DNA of 49,321 nt from Oscillospiraceae bacterium (GTDB taxonomy: Bacteria > Bacillota > Clostridia > Oscillospirales > Ruminococcaceae), in NCBI GenBank assembly GCA_900770195.1, contig CAAGJI010000080.1:1-49321 (forward strand), given 5' to 3'. This document shows positions 1 to 8,019 of the stretch, one piece after another. The stretch's first letter is position 1. The number at the start of each line of letters is the position of its first letter. A program made the position numbers and the translations under genes. The notes beneath the pieces were generated by a model, which saw nothing but the letters and a program-made list of their open reading frames with translations, did not search any database and was not told the origin of the DNA.

Positions 1-2
1 GT

Positions 3-101
3 TTGGTTGATAAACTGTCTTATGCTGTCAGAAGTGCTCTGGAAACAGTTTGTATTTCGGATTGTAATGGGTGGTTTCGCTCTTGTGGATATTTGCGGTA
101 A
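3..101 (+). pseudogene. C-terminal tail of a protein entering from outside the window, possibly an IS630-type transposase
   Basis: An open frame runs from the window edge to a TAA at 99-101 and encodes 32 residues. Its end (NGWFRSCGYLR) resembles the C-terminal tails of IS630-family transposases, which often finish with a short motif containing an aromatic residue and GY. It lies on the plus strand, opposite to the transfer operon that follows. Only the tail is visible, so the family is a guess. Frame 1 of the same stretch is also open, to a TAG at 121-123, and cannot be fully excluded. Confidence 0.35.
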
Positions 102-113
102 TTTGTGGAATTG

Positions 114-296
114 CTATAAATAGTCGTTATCCTTTAAGCTGTCATACAAATATTCGTCCATATCGTCATCATTGTGGTCTTTAAGCTCTTTTTGCAGTTC
201 TTCCTTATCTGCAAGTAAACTCCGAATGTAAAGAACTGTACTGATTGCTGCCACAGATGCAGCGGTAATCCAAAAAACAACTGCTTTCTTTTTCAT
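114..296 (-). CDS. Small single-pass membrane protein at the end of the transfer operon
   Basis: Sixty residues. A basic N-terminus (MKKK) is followed by one hydrophobic segment (about residues 5-24), then a charged, acidic tail rich in Asp, Glu and Lys. I chose the start at 296 because an AAAGGATGG ribosome site lies just upstream and because it follows the topB stop directly. A longer version starting at 398 would overlap topB by about 100 bases. It is the last gene of the minus-strand transfer operon. I do not recognise a family; a small accessory membrane protein of the conjugation machinery is the simplest reading. Confidence 0.6.
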   Translation of the reverse strand: MKKKAVVFWITAASVAAISTVLYIRSLLADKEELQKELKDHNDDDMDEYLYDSLKDNDYL

Positions 297-297
297 T

Positions 298-2361
298 TTA
301 ACCATCCTTTTTCTTTCCGCTGCTTTTCCAGCTATAATATGTTTTTCCGTTATACTCTCGTTCTGATACTTCCGGATAGACTGTAGTTTCATATCCATTT
401 GAAGTAAATGAAATGGATTTTCCGGATAATAGTTTTGTCAGCTGTGATTCTGTCAGCTTTTTTCCGAATACTGCGGAAGTATTCATACCACATTTTCCAG
501 TACAATAGAACCCAAATTTTCCGCTTTTGATTTCCTTTCCGCATTTTGGACACGCACCAATCGCTCCAGCAGAACTTTCTTTTCGGTCAACAAAACTCAC
601 CTTATCATCAACGCTTCCATATTCATCACAAAGTTCAGAAATGTATTTTTGAATTTCAAGTATGAAATCATCGGCATTTTTCTTACCTTGTTCAATTTCA
701 AGAAAATCAGATTCCCAATCCGCTGTCAACTTTGCAGATTTAATTTTGTCCGGAAGTAATGAAATCAATTTATTGCCATCTTCTGTAGCAATAACTTTTT
801 TTCCCTCTCGTTTCACATACTTGTGGGCGACTAACTCTTCGATAACGGCAGCTCTTGTTGCTGGCGTACCAATTCCTTTCTTCTCTGCGTTCTCATCAAA
901 ATCCGCTGCACTGGCATGTTCCATAGCAGATAACAAAGTATCCTCTGTAAAGGATTTTGGTGGACTGGTAAAGTGTACAGATTTCTTAGCCGGAACTTTT
1001 TCAAATGTCATTCCTTTTTCTATATTCGGAAGTTGTGATTCATCCTGTCCTTGTTCTGATTTATCAGAATTTTCTATTTTCGCATCAATAGATTTCCAAC
1101 CCATGTCTACAATTGTTCGTCCTGATGCTGTGAATATATTGCCCTCACATGTAACAATGATTTTTACCGATTCATATTTGTGTGGTTCAGATACAGCACA
1201 CAACAATCTCAATGAAATCAGGGATAAAATATTTTTTTCTCCTGTTGGTAAATCATCAATTTTTTCTGATTTAATGCGAGAAGTCGGAATAATAGCGTGA
1301 TGTCCGGTCACTTTTTTGTTATTGATACTTCTGGACAGGTTGGGCATATCAACAACGCCGAACGGCATAACCTCACCAATACATTGAATCACTTCTAATG
1401 TACTTTGTTCCATATCTTCCGTTAGATATTGACTATCTGTACGGGGATAAGTAGCAAGTTTTTTTTCATACAGAGATTGCAGATAAGTAAGCGTTTGCTG
1501 TGCTGTGTATCCATACTTTTTGTTGGCTTCTCTTTGTAATGAAGTAAGGTCAAAGAGCTTCGGGGGATTAACAGTCTTTAAGTCTTTCTTTACATCAGAA
1601 ACAACAGCAGTCATACCGTAGCACTTTGATATGATTGTATCTGCTTGTTTTTCATCATCTACACGTTCTGAAGCAGCTGTAAAGCTTCCGCAATCAAGGT
1701 CAACAGTAAAATACTTTTGCTTTACAAAATTTTTGACAGCATCGTCACGTTCCACAATCATGGAAAGAGTAGGCGTTTTCACTCGTCCAATATTCAATGC
1801 TTTTTGATTGGAAAAGCGTACTGTGAACAATCTGGAAAGATTCATCCCTATTAGCCAATCGGCTCTTGCACGGCAATAACCAGCAGCATATAACGAATCA
1901 TAAGCACTCATCGGTTTCATATGCTGTAGACCACTTTGAATCGCAGATTCTTCCAAAGAAGAAACCCACAGTCTTTTTACAGCTTTCTTACAACCGATAA
2001 TGTTATAAACATATCGGAAAATACATTCGCCTTCACGGTCAGCATCCGTTGCACAAATTATTTCATTTACACGTTCATCAAGCATTAAGCCTTTTACTAT
2101 ATCAAATTGTGATTTGGTTTTCTTTTGAACAGCAAACTTCCACTTTTCAGGAAACATAGGGAGCTGTGAAAAGCTCCATGTTCCTGACCAGTCTTCATGC
2201 TCTTTATATTCATTTGGAAAACGCAGTCCAACCAAATGACCGACAAACCACGATACAATATAGCCGTTGCCCTCAATATATCCATCCTTTTTGGACTTTG
2301 CTCCAACTACTGGACAAATCGCTTTTGCTACTGAGGGCTTTTCGCCAATAATCAATATCAC
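298..2361 (-). CDS. topB: DNA topoisomerase III (TopB-like) of the conjugative element
   Basis: A type IA topoisomerase of 687 residues. It starts with a Toprim domain (GEKPSVAKAI near the N-terminus and the acidic motif ATDADREGE at about residue 105). The catalytic tyrosine lies in YPRTDSQYL at about residue 305. The C-terminus carries a zinc-finger-like segment (CPKCGKEI followed by a second pair of cysteines). The start codon is GTG and overlaps the stop of the upstream DUF4366 gene in a GTGA arrangement, which implies translational coupling. Topoisomerase III genes of this kind are standard in Tn1549/CTn-type conjugative elements, where they are thought to resolve DNA during transfer or replication. 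Length is normal for the family. Confidence 0.95.
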   Translation of the reverse strand: MILIIGEKPSVAKAICPVVGAKSKKDGYIEGNGYIVSWFVGHLVGLRFPNEYKEHEDWSGTWSFSQLPMFPEKWKFAVQKKTKSQFDIVKGLMLDERVNEIICATDADREGECIFRYVYNIIGCKKAVKRLWVSSLEESAIQSGLQHMKPMSAYDSLYAAGYCRARADWLIGMNLSRLFTVRFSNQKALNIGRVKTPTLSMIVERDDAVKNFVKQKYFTVDLDCGSFTAASERVDDEKQADTIISKCYGMTAVVSDVKKDLKTVNPPKLFDLTSLQREANKKYGYTAQQTLTYLQSLYEKKLATYPRTDSQYLTEDMEQSTLEVIQCIGEVMPFGVVDMPNLSRSINNKKVTGHHAIIPTSRIKSEKIDDLPTGEKNILSLISLRLLCAVSEPHKYESVKIIVTCEGNIFTASGRTIVDMGWKSIDAKIENSDKSEQGQDESQLPNIEKGMTFEKVPAKKSVHFTSPPKSFTEDTLLSAMEHASAADFDENAEKKGIGTPATRAAVIEELVAHKYVKREGKKVIATEDGNKLISLLPDKIKSAKLTADWESDFLEIEQGKKNADDFILEIQKYISELCDEYGSVDDKVSFVDRKESSAGAIGACPKCGKEIKSGKFGFYCTGKCGMNTSAVFGKKLTESQLTKLLSGKSISFTSNGYETTVYPEVSEREYNGKTYYSWKSSGKKKDG

Positions 2362-3197
2362 GATTCTTCGTCCTCACTCTCTGTTGTAATATCGTCAAAA
2401 TCATCTTCAAATCCATCAAAATCATCTGAATTTGATTTCTTTTTAGACTTTCCATTTTTCATCTTATAGAAAATGAATCCAGCAGCTGCAAGTACAGCAA
2501 CACCTACACCAGTAATCATAAGCGTTTTTGAACCATTTGACTGATTTTTAGAGGATGTCTGCTGTACAGCTGAATCCGTAGTAGTTGTTGCTTCATTTAC
2601 ATTATTCTTTCCTTTATTGCCATTTGCTTTGTTGGCATTGTTTGCTGCTTCAGCAGCAGCGGAATCCGGATTAGTATTCTGACTGTCTTCATCGTCTTGA
2701 TAAAGTAATGCATATAAATCATAATCATCAACCTTATTCAGGAAATAAACATTATCCTCATTGCCCTCAGCTGAGTAGTTAATCAACACATAGAACACGC
2801 TGCCGTCCTTAGTCGTTACAGCAATAAACTGCATTTCTTCGCTGTCATAAATGATTTTTTCCTGTTTGATAAGGGTTGCATTTCCGTCAGTATCGTAATA
2901 ATCGTCACCGTAGTAGTCAATTTCGCTAACATCTGTTGTAGTAGTTTCACTGGTCTTGTTTCGGAAAAAGTTAGCAATGTCTACAGTATGCTCTGTCGTT
3001 TGTTCTGAATTATCATCCTGTACCACTGGCAATGTTTCCTGTTCAACTTCCGGCTCTACAGCTTCCTGAACATTCTGGTTAGCTGCATTGTCTTCAAAAC
3101 CCAGCCCATCCTCTGCGGATGCTGTAACAGACATTGCACCACCCAGAATCATGCTTCCTGCCATCAAAGTTCCTATGATTTTTTTCCATTTAAACAT
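2358..3197 (-). CDS. DUF4366-type membrane-anchored surface protein of the conjugative element
   Basis: The 279 residues begin with a signal peptide (hydrophobic stretch to about residue 28, ending in TASA). A long acidic Asn/Gln/Thr-rich extracellular region follows, then one membrane helix at about residues 225-245, and a basic then acidic cytoplasmic tail. This layout and the place between DUF4315 and topB match DUF4366 proteins of Firmicutes conjugative elements. The gene overlaps the end of the DUF4315 gene by 8 bases and the start of topB by 4, so the three are co-translated. The role in mating is not established; surface exposure suggests a part in cell contact or the channel. Confidence 0.8.
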   Translation of the reverse strand: MFKWKKIIGTLMAGSMILGGAMSVTASAEDGLGFEDNAANQNVQEAVEPEVEQETLPVVQDDNSEQTTEHTVDIANFFRNKTSETTTTDVSEIDYYGDDYYDTDGNATLIKQEKIIYDSEEMQFIAVTTKDGSVFYVLINYSAEGNEDNVYFLNKVDDYDLYALLYQDDEDSQNTNPDSAAAEAANNANKANGNKGKNNVNEATTTTDSAVQQTSSKNQSNGSKTLMITGVGVAVLAAAGFIFYKMKNGKSKKKSNSDDFDGFEDDFDDITTESEDEES

Positions 3198-3513
3198 GGT
3201 GATTACCCTCCGTCTTCATTGTGCTTTCCTTGGTTTCAGCTGATACAGCGTCTTCTGATAAAGCAAAAAAATCTGCAATATCTTGTTCTGTTGTTTTGCT
3301 TGCCATGATTTTTTTCGCTAAGCTCAGCTGCTTTTTGAAATTCTCATCAAAAGAAATGCCTTCCTTTGTCATGTATTCCGACATGACAGCCGTTTCAAGC
3401 TGTTCCAACTTCTTTTTGTCGTTCTTCAGCTTCTCACTTTCACTTTTAATCAAAGTTTCACGTTTGGCAATCTGTTTTTTGAGCGTTTCCAATCTGGTTT
3501 CATTTGATACCAT
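3190..3513 (-). CDS. DUF4315-type small coiled-coil protein of the conjugative element
   Basis: The 107 residues are highly charged, with a heptad-like coiled coil in the first half (ETRLETLKKQIAKRETLI and following). A C-terminal part has EQDIADFFALS. Size, coiled coil and position just downstream of the large CD1108-type gene match DUF4315 proteins of Tn1549-type elements. Its stop overlaps the DUF4366 start, and a GAGG ribosome site precedes it. Function unknown; probably a cytoplasmic accessory of the transfer operon. Confidence 0.8.
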   Translation of the reverse strand: MVSNETRLETLKKQIAKRETLIKSESEKLKNDKKKLEQLETAVMSEYMTKEGISFDENFKKQLSLAKKIMASKTTEQDIADFFALSEDAVSAETKESTMKTEGNHHV

Positions 3514-3528
3514 AGTAACCTCCTGATT

Positions 3529-6500
3529 TTAATAGAATAATAGAATAGGGTCAACATAATTCCACCCATAACCATCTGTGTCAATGTATGCAGCTACATG
3601 AACATAATCGTAAGGCAAACCACTTTGTATTGTATCTCTTATACCATGTTCCACACCACGCATACACTTTCTATCACCTGTTGTCGTAGCAAAAGCTTCT
3701 CCTGCTTTTAAAACACTACCTTCCGAGTACCCACTCTTCAAAGTGACATTTGTAATATAGATTTTTGTATCTCGATTTTTACCGTTTCCTGCTTTTCCGT
3801 CATACCAATAATTCAGACTTTTTTTCAACAGAATGACGACATGTTCACTTGAATTGTAGGAATCAATTTTACAGCCCTCTATTGGAGAATAAATATCTGC
3901 ATTTGACGGATAAGACACATCTATTCCTCGATGAATACCTTTATATGTTGGTGGAATACCTCCTTCTGAATAGTCAGTATATTCATATTTAGCAATCTCA
4001 CAATGCTGAACAAACCAGCCCTGCATATCATAACCATACCAGTTCAGAATGTTACCATCGTGCATATATGACTTGAAAGTTTCACCATTAAAGATGTTTT
4101 TATAGGTTTGATGATTTCCGTATAGTGGCTCTGTATCTGTATCCTTGCCAACAAGAAGATTATAGTATTGCAATCGCTGGTCACTATAGCTCAAACTTCC
4201 CAATCTATCAAGAAGAATCTGCTCAAATGATTTTTTCTGCTTAATATTGAAATATAATCTGCAATCTGTTACCCATTCGTACTTTTGATAGAATGTATAC
4301 AAACCTTCTTGGCTCATATTAAAACCCATTTTTGTACCATCTGTCGGTGCAATAGTTGCAATTGGTGTATTTTTTAAAACTACGTTTGTTCCAGGCATAC
4401 CCCAGCCAAACCAGCCTTCATCACGGTTTTGCCATGTGCCTGTTACATCATAGTAACCCCAGCCTTTATAGTTATTCCATTCGTACATACCGTCATATCT
4501 GTTCCCACAAGGAGCAACTACCGTTGCACCCTCATCCATGACATACCAGCCTGTTGCAGAATATTCGTCATTCGCATTGAGGATTTCAAGATTAGATAAA
4601 CTGTAACATATCAAATAAGTCACTCTTCCTGTAGAGGAATCAACCTTTTTACGAACAAAATTTGATAAATCTCCACTTGCAGAACCGACTTCTATTGTTC
4701 CTATTACATTATGCTTATCATCCCATCCAAGGTTGTTTTGGATACATCTAAATCTTGAACCGCTTGATGTAGCAAAGGCATAGTCCCAACGTTCTTCCCA
4801 GCGAGAACCATTATCATAACGGTATACAAATTCGTACTCCTCTTCAAATATCTCATCAAGCAAGTCTTCCATTTTGCCATTGAATTTCCAGAACTTGATG
4901 TCATTACTTCCGTTAGAATCAGTGGAAAAATCATAATTATAAGCACAAAGGAAACTCCATAATTGCCACGGGTCAAAATCCCATACTGGGTCATAATCAA
5001 ATTCTGAACTTCGTCCCCAATACCATTCTGTAGGGTCATCTTTCAAATTTCTGATGTTAAGAAGGCTTTCCTTACTTAACGAAAGCAGAGTGTTTCTCCA
5101 ATCCCACGGAAGTTTTGACTGTGCCAGTTTACACGCTTCTCTGTTTAAGTCAGAAGCCAATTTTGTATAGTATTCTTCTGCATCTGATAACGTCTGGTCT
5201 TGTGCTGTATAAGTACCAAGGGTAAAACCACTCTGCGTAAACATCGAAGTAAAGATAGTGAGAATCAGCGTAATCGTCAGAACAATTACCATAAGGGGAA
5301 ATAGAAGTGAAGCGAGAAACCATTTGGCTTCTTTTTCATAAACATTCTTTACAAATTGTTTCAGCTTTTTTCCTATGGACTGCTTTGCTTTTTTTCCTTG
5401 TTTTTTAGTGGTGTTAGACCTTTGCTTGTTTTTTAACCGACTCTCTTGCTTTTTCAGCTTACTTTTTTTCTTTGTACGCTTTTCTTGCAATTTGCTGTTC
5501 TTTTTTTGCTTTTTATCAATCAGCTTAGAGGGTTTTAGTTGCTTAGCAGCTTTATCCACAAGTCCTTTTTTTCCAGCATCTACGACTTTAATAAAATCGT
5601 TGGTAGAATCAGCGTTAATTGCTTTTTGATACGCAGAAGCACCAATACGTCGCATGGTATATCTTTCTGGTCGAAGTATCAATGCCATTGGTGTAGAAAG
5701 TCTTGAAATTGATTTGAGATTTTTCAGCTTTTTCTTTGAAAATTTCAATTCAAGTTTTTCTTGCTTTCTATGATTTTTCAGAACTTTTCCTTCAAGCTTA
5801 TACTTTTGTTTTTGCTCTTTGTATTGGATTTTTTTTCGCTTTTGGATACGTTGAATTGCTTCATTGCTTTTGCTACCCTTGTATATAACAGCTTGTCCTT
5901 TCAATTTTTTCATTTTTTGCTGATAGGACAACTTGTTTATTTTTTGGAGAGTTTTTTTCGCCTTTATATCACGCTTGTTTTGCTTCAAAACAGGCTGCTT
6001 TTGCAATTTTAATTCAGTTGCACTATACTTTTGTAAACGGTATCTTGCTTTGTGTAGTTTGTGCTGCTTCTTTTCCTTGAAATGATTTCGCAAGCCCAAT
6101 CCAGCATCAATAGCAATTTTTGAAGCTGCAAAAGCACCTCTATGAACATCATCTTGTGCTTCATTGCGGTATTTATATGCATTTTGCTTAGCTGCAAGCA
6201 ATGCTTTATTTTTAGCAGCATCACCAAGAGCAAGAATCCCAGATTCTGCGGTCAATCCAGTCTTTACAACTGCACTTCCAGTTTTTTGAACAGTAACCTT
6301 TCCAATCTTCACAAGACTTTTAGCTGTTATGCCCTTCATGGTTTTAGGCTGCCACTTATCTAAGGAAGTATTGATTTTTTTATTCCAAGATGGAACATCT
6401 CCGGTGAAACGATACCGCTGATTTACTAAGCGATGCAATACACCCTTGTTTTTCAGCTTATACTGCTTTTCACCACGAACAATGTTGACTTTCGTATGAA

Positions 6501-8004
6501 ATTTCCCATCATCACCTTGCTGACGTGTCATTCGGAACTGAAATTGCTCATTTCCACCAGTAAGTTTTGTTTCTGCGGAAAGTCCAACATAAAATGCAGC
6601 TTTCGCTAGTTTGTAACCTGTCAACGCAGCTACTTTTGCGGTTTTTCCCTTAATAGATTCCGGCTGATAGTGGCTTAATGATGCACCTACAGAAACATCA
6701 TTACCCACTTTGCGATGTACAAAATTTATACTTCTGTGTAAAACACCACTATTTTCATACCGATTATCTTTACCCAGAATATGTTCTTGTTTTTCAAGGT
6801 CTTTTCTGCGGTAACTCTCTGATAATTTCATACCAGCAGATTCTAGGGATACTGCTGCTGTAAGTGTACCTTTTAGAACAGCCGAACCAGCAATAGCAGC
6901 TGCCTTTACTGTTTTACCCTGAAAACTAACAGGGTGTATGTTATGCAGCTTTGGAACATCTCCAGTAAAGCGATACTTTTGACTAGCAATACGGTGCATA
7001 ATGCCCTTGTTCTCGTACTTTTCGCTCTTATCGCCCCATGTAATGCTTGCTGTTGTATGTAATCGTCCTTCTGGATTCTCTTGTCTTGTAAAATTCAATT
7101 GTAGCTGTTTCTCTTTGCCACTATATCTTTGCAGTTTCAGTTGCTGCTTGTCTAGTTTTCCTGCAATAGAATGTGAATATAGATTGCGATAACCGTTATT
7201 TTTATCTCTTGTACTTTGACGTGAAACAGCTTTTGAATCATAGCTAGATGAAGTTCTGGCTGAAAAAGAAGATGCAGACGTAGACCTTGTATTACTGCTT
7301 GAACTATGCTGTTGCCCCACGGTTGGACGAGTAGTAAAGCTGGTTTGATTTCTTCTTGGCATCGTATAACGCCCCATGTACCCAGCTCGTGATTGCTCAG
7401 TATGTGCAGGAGTAACTTTGGTTTCAGAGAAGTGCTTTGCATTTTGAAAACCAGATTGCTCAGTGACAGGTTTACTCTCAAATCTTGTACTCTCATCATG
7501 ATTTCTCAGCGATGATGCAGACTGCTCTTGTCGAAAATATTTTGAATCAGTTGTATCTGTACTGACTGATGTATCATGTTTGGATGTAGAATGATAGGAA
7601 TGTTCATTTACAGAATTAGTAGAATCTACTGGTTCATCATAGGTACGATGAAAGCTTCTATCTTCTGGCTCAAATTTTTGTGATTCTGAATGCTGCTCAA
7701 TTGATTGATTTTCCATTGGAGAAGATTCAGACACATCTGATGAAGGGGATTCCGGCATGATTTTGCTTTCTGATTCAGTAGATTCAGTAAGTTTCTTCTT
7801 CGGGGGAGTAAATACGGGTTCAAAAGGTTTCTCTTCTTTGATTTGAGAAGTGGTTTGCAACTTTTCACTAGGTGCTTGTTCTCTAGAATGTACTTCTTTT
7901 GCCTGAACTTCTTTCTTACTGAATTGTTCCAATCCAGATTGCTGTTCACTAAGAGCTTTTAAACTTTTGTCTTGAAATTTGGAACGATTCTCTTTTGAAT
8001 CCAA
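3529..8004 (-). CDS. CD1108-type large conjugation protein with C-terminal M23-like peptidase domain
   Basis: The 1491-residue protein starts at TTG behind a GGAGG site. Residues 1-270 are low-complexity Ser/Gln/Glu-rich. Residues 270-620 hold three diverged repeats recognisable by KGIMHRI/SGVLHRS/KGVLHRL, YRFTGDVP, and GKTVKAAA/GKTAKVAA/GITAKSL. A very basic Lys-rich region follows, with one membrane helix at about 895-920, then a large extracellular part rich in Trp and Tyr. The C-terminal 140 residues resemble a LytM/M23 peptidase, with the ligand motif HRGIDVSYP at about 1353. The usual HxH motif reads VHVAAY, so one histidine appears missing. By family knowledge such proteins sit beside VirB4 and open or brace the cell wall during mating. 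Activity is uncertain here. Confidence 0.8.
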   Translation of the reverse strand: MDSKENRSKFQDKSLKALSEQQSGLEQFSKKEVQAKEVHSREQAPSEKLQTTSQIKEEKPFEPVFTPPKKKLTESTESESKIMPESPSSDVSESSPMENQSIEQHSESQKFEPEDRSFHRTYDEPVDSTNSVNEHSYHSTSKHDTSVSTDTTDSKYFRQEQSASSLRNHDESTRFESKPVTEQSGFQNAKHFSETKVTPAHTEQSRAGYMGRYTMPRRNQTSFTTRPTVGQQHSSSSNTRSTSASSFSARTSSSYDSKAVSRQSTRDKNNGYRNLYSHSIAGKLDKQQLKLQRYSGKEKQLQLNFTRQENPEGRLHTTASITWGDKSEKYENKGIMHRIASQKYRFTGDVPKLHNIHPVSFQGKTVKAAAIAGSAVLKGTLTAAVSLESAGMKLSESYRRKDLEKQEHILGKDNRYENSGVLHRSINFVHRKVGNDVSVGASLSHYQPESIKGKTAKVAALTGYKLAKAAFYVGLSAETKLTGGNEQFQFRMTRQQGDDGKFHTKVNIVRGEKQYKLKNKGVLHRLVNQRYRFTGDVPSWNKKINTSLDKWQPKTMKGITAKSLVKIGKVTVQKTGSAVVKTGLTAESGILALGDAAKNKALLAAKQNAYKYRNEAQDDVHRGAFAASKIAIDAGLGLRNHFKEKKQHKLHKARYRLQKYSATELKLQKQPVLKQNKRDIKAKKTLQKINKLSYQQKMKKLKGQAVIYKGSKSNEAIQRIQKRKKIQYKEQKQKYKLEGKVLKNHRKQEKLELKFSKKKLKNLKSISRLSTPMALILRPERYTMRRIGASAYQKAINADSTNDFIKVVDAGKKGLVDKAAKQLKPSKLIDKKQKKNSKLQEKRTKKKSKLKKQESRLKNKQRSNTTKKQGKKAKQSIGKKLKQFVKNVYEKEAKWFLASLLFPLMVIVLTITLILTIFTSMFTQSGFTLGTYTAQDQTLSDAEEYYTKLASDLNREACKLAQSKLPWDWRNTLLSLSKESLLNIRNLKDDPTEWYWGRSSEFDYDPVWDFDPWQLWSFLCAYNYDFSTDSNGSNDIKFWKFNGKMEDLLDEIFEEEYEFVYRYDNGSRWEERWDYAFATSSGSRFRCIQNNLGWDDKHNVIGTIEVGSASGDLSNFVRKKVDSSTGRVTYLICYSLSNLEILNANDEYSATGWYVMDEGATVVAPCGNRYDGMYEWNNYKGWGYYDVTGTWQNRDEGWFGWGMPGTNVVLKNTPIATIAPTDGTKMGFNMSQEGLYTFYQKYEWVTDCRLYFNIKQKKSFEQILLDRLGSLSYSDQRLQYYNLLVGKDTDTEPLYGNHQTYKNIFNGETFKSYMHDGNILNWYGYDMQGWFVQHCEIAKYEYTDYSEGGIPPTYKGIHRGIDVSYPSNADIYSPIEGCKIDSYNSSEHVVILLKKSLNYWYDGKAGNGKNRDTKIYITNVTLKSGYSEGSVLKAGEAFATTTGDRKCMRGVEHGIRDTIQSGLPYDYVHVAAYIDTDGYGWNYVDPILLFY

Positions 8005-8019
8005 TTATGCCACCTCCAA

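Noticed and set aside
662..1300. Long open frame on the plus strand within topB (212 residues)
   Set aside because: It is antisense to the clear topoisomerase motifs, has no ribosome site, and its composition is that of a mirror frame.
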